Source: Acidimicrobiales bacterium
Lineage (GTDB): Bacteria; Actinomycetota; Acidimicrobiia; Acidimicrobiales; Bog-793
Reading direction: 5' to 3'
Assembly (NCBI GenBank): GCA_030037405.1
Contig: JASHRK010000185.1
Coordinates: 1 to 5,095 of the forward strand
DNA length: 5,095 nucleotides
Made by a program: the position numbers and the translations under genes. Under the pieces are notes generated by a model that was not told the DNA's origin, did not search any database, and saw only the letters and a program-made list of their open reading frames with translations. The first letter of the stretch is position 1. Each line of letters opens with the position of its first letter. This document shows positions 4,661 through 5,095 of this stretch, in pieces.

Positions 4661-5095
4661 GTGGCCGGCGAGGAGAACATCCTTCAGCTTGATCGGATAA
4701 CGAAACGTTTTGGGCGCGTGCCGGTTGCTGACGAGGTGTCCCTCACTGTTCGTGCCGCCGAGTTCGTGGGAGTCGTCGGACCCAACGGGGCTGGGAAGAC
4801 GAGCCTGTTCAGCCTGATCTCTGGCGACCTTGCACCGGACCACGGAGATGTCACCCTCGACGGGCAGTCCGTGCTGAGGATGGGCCCGGAGGCTCGCTGC
4901 CGGCGCGGCATCGGCCGCACTTACCAGATCCCACGCCCGTTCGAGCGGATGACGGTCTTCGAGAACGTCCTCCTCGGGGCACAGGCCGGGGCAGGGTTGA
5001 GACGCCACGCCGCCTACGCGCACACCTGGGGCGTGCTAGAGCTCACTGGCCTTGTCGCTGATACGAACCGACCGTCGGGCCAGCTCGGCCTGTTG
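4661..5095 (+). CDS. livG: ABC transporter ATP-binding protein, LivG type (right end missing)
   Basis: The frame from GTG 4661 is open to the window edge and gives the first 145 residues of a protein that is normally about 250. ILQLDRITKRFG (7-18) is the opening strand with its aromatic A-loop region. VGPNGAGKTSLF (39-50) contains the Walker A P-loop with Lys46. RGIGRTYQIPRPFERMTVFE (82-101) carries the Q-loop Gln89 and the GIGRTxQ-x-PRPF pattern typical of LivG/BraF ATPases. The following helical insert ends with SGQLGLL, just before the position where the ABC signature would start. The signature, Walker B and H-loop lie beyond the window. The protein would sit on the cytoplasmic face and power import with a LivF-type partner and LivH/LivM-type permeases. 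Proximity to the binding-protein gene supports one transcript. Confidence 0.93.
   Translation, partial: MAGEENILQLDRITKRFGRVPVADEVSLTVRAAEFVGVVGPNGAGKTSLFSLISGDLAPDHGDVTLDGQSVLRMGPEARCRRGIGRTYQIPRPFERMTVFENVLLGAQAGAGLRRHAAYAHTWGVLELTGLVADTNRPSGQLGLL

Noticed and set aside
4340..5023. 227-codon minus-strand open frame spanning the end of the binding protein and the LivG-type gene
   Set aside because: It crosses two well-supported plus-strand genes and has no family resemblance; it is an antisense shadow.

Overview
The window is high-GC DNA that uses GTG starts freely and has GC-rich third codon positions. Gene content and style suggest an actinobacterium-like soil or aquatic organism, probably a metagenome contig. 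That placement is an inference; no rRNA or other phylogenetic marker is present.

Layout. Positions 1-134 (minus) are the first 44 codons of a class I glutamine amidotransferase-like protein that runs off the left edge. Positions 135-352 hold no gene I can support. From 353, a short plus-strand reading frame resembling the tail of an antitoxin overlaps, by GTGA, a PIN-domain (VapC-like) gene at 475-876. That gene converges on a GNAT acetyltransferase (900-1406, minus), and a 9-bp-stem hairpin at 884-915 lies between them. Divergent from the acetyltransferase is a wrecked family-1 glycosyltransferase (1443-1870, plus). It keeps only its N-terminal strand/helix and its C-terminal donor-site end, and is further frameshifted by an 11-bp tandem duplication. 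Convergent with it is a 345-aa squalene-cyclase-like alpha/alpha-toroid protein (1839-2876, minus).

The second half is a transport operon. A divergent intergenic region (2877-3173) carries two diverged 46-bp repeats 79 bp apart and a palindrome near the start codon. After it comes a branched-chain-amino-acid-type ABC substrate-binding protein with a Tat-like signal (3174-4610). Fifty bases later comes a LivG-type ABC ATPase (4661 to the right edge, incomplete). Permease genes and a LivF-type ATPase would be expected beyond the window.

Overall, 135-1870 looks like a decaying accessory stretch: a truncated antitoxin tail, a PIN gene apparently short of about 8 residues, and a gutted glycosyltransferase. 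By contrast, 2877-5095 looks like an intact, functional ABC uptake operon. I see no convincing novel multi-gene system. The most informative signals are the two-lesion glycosyltransferase pseudogene and the unexplained paired repeat in the divergent promoter region.
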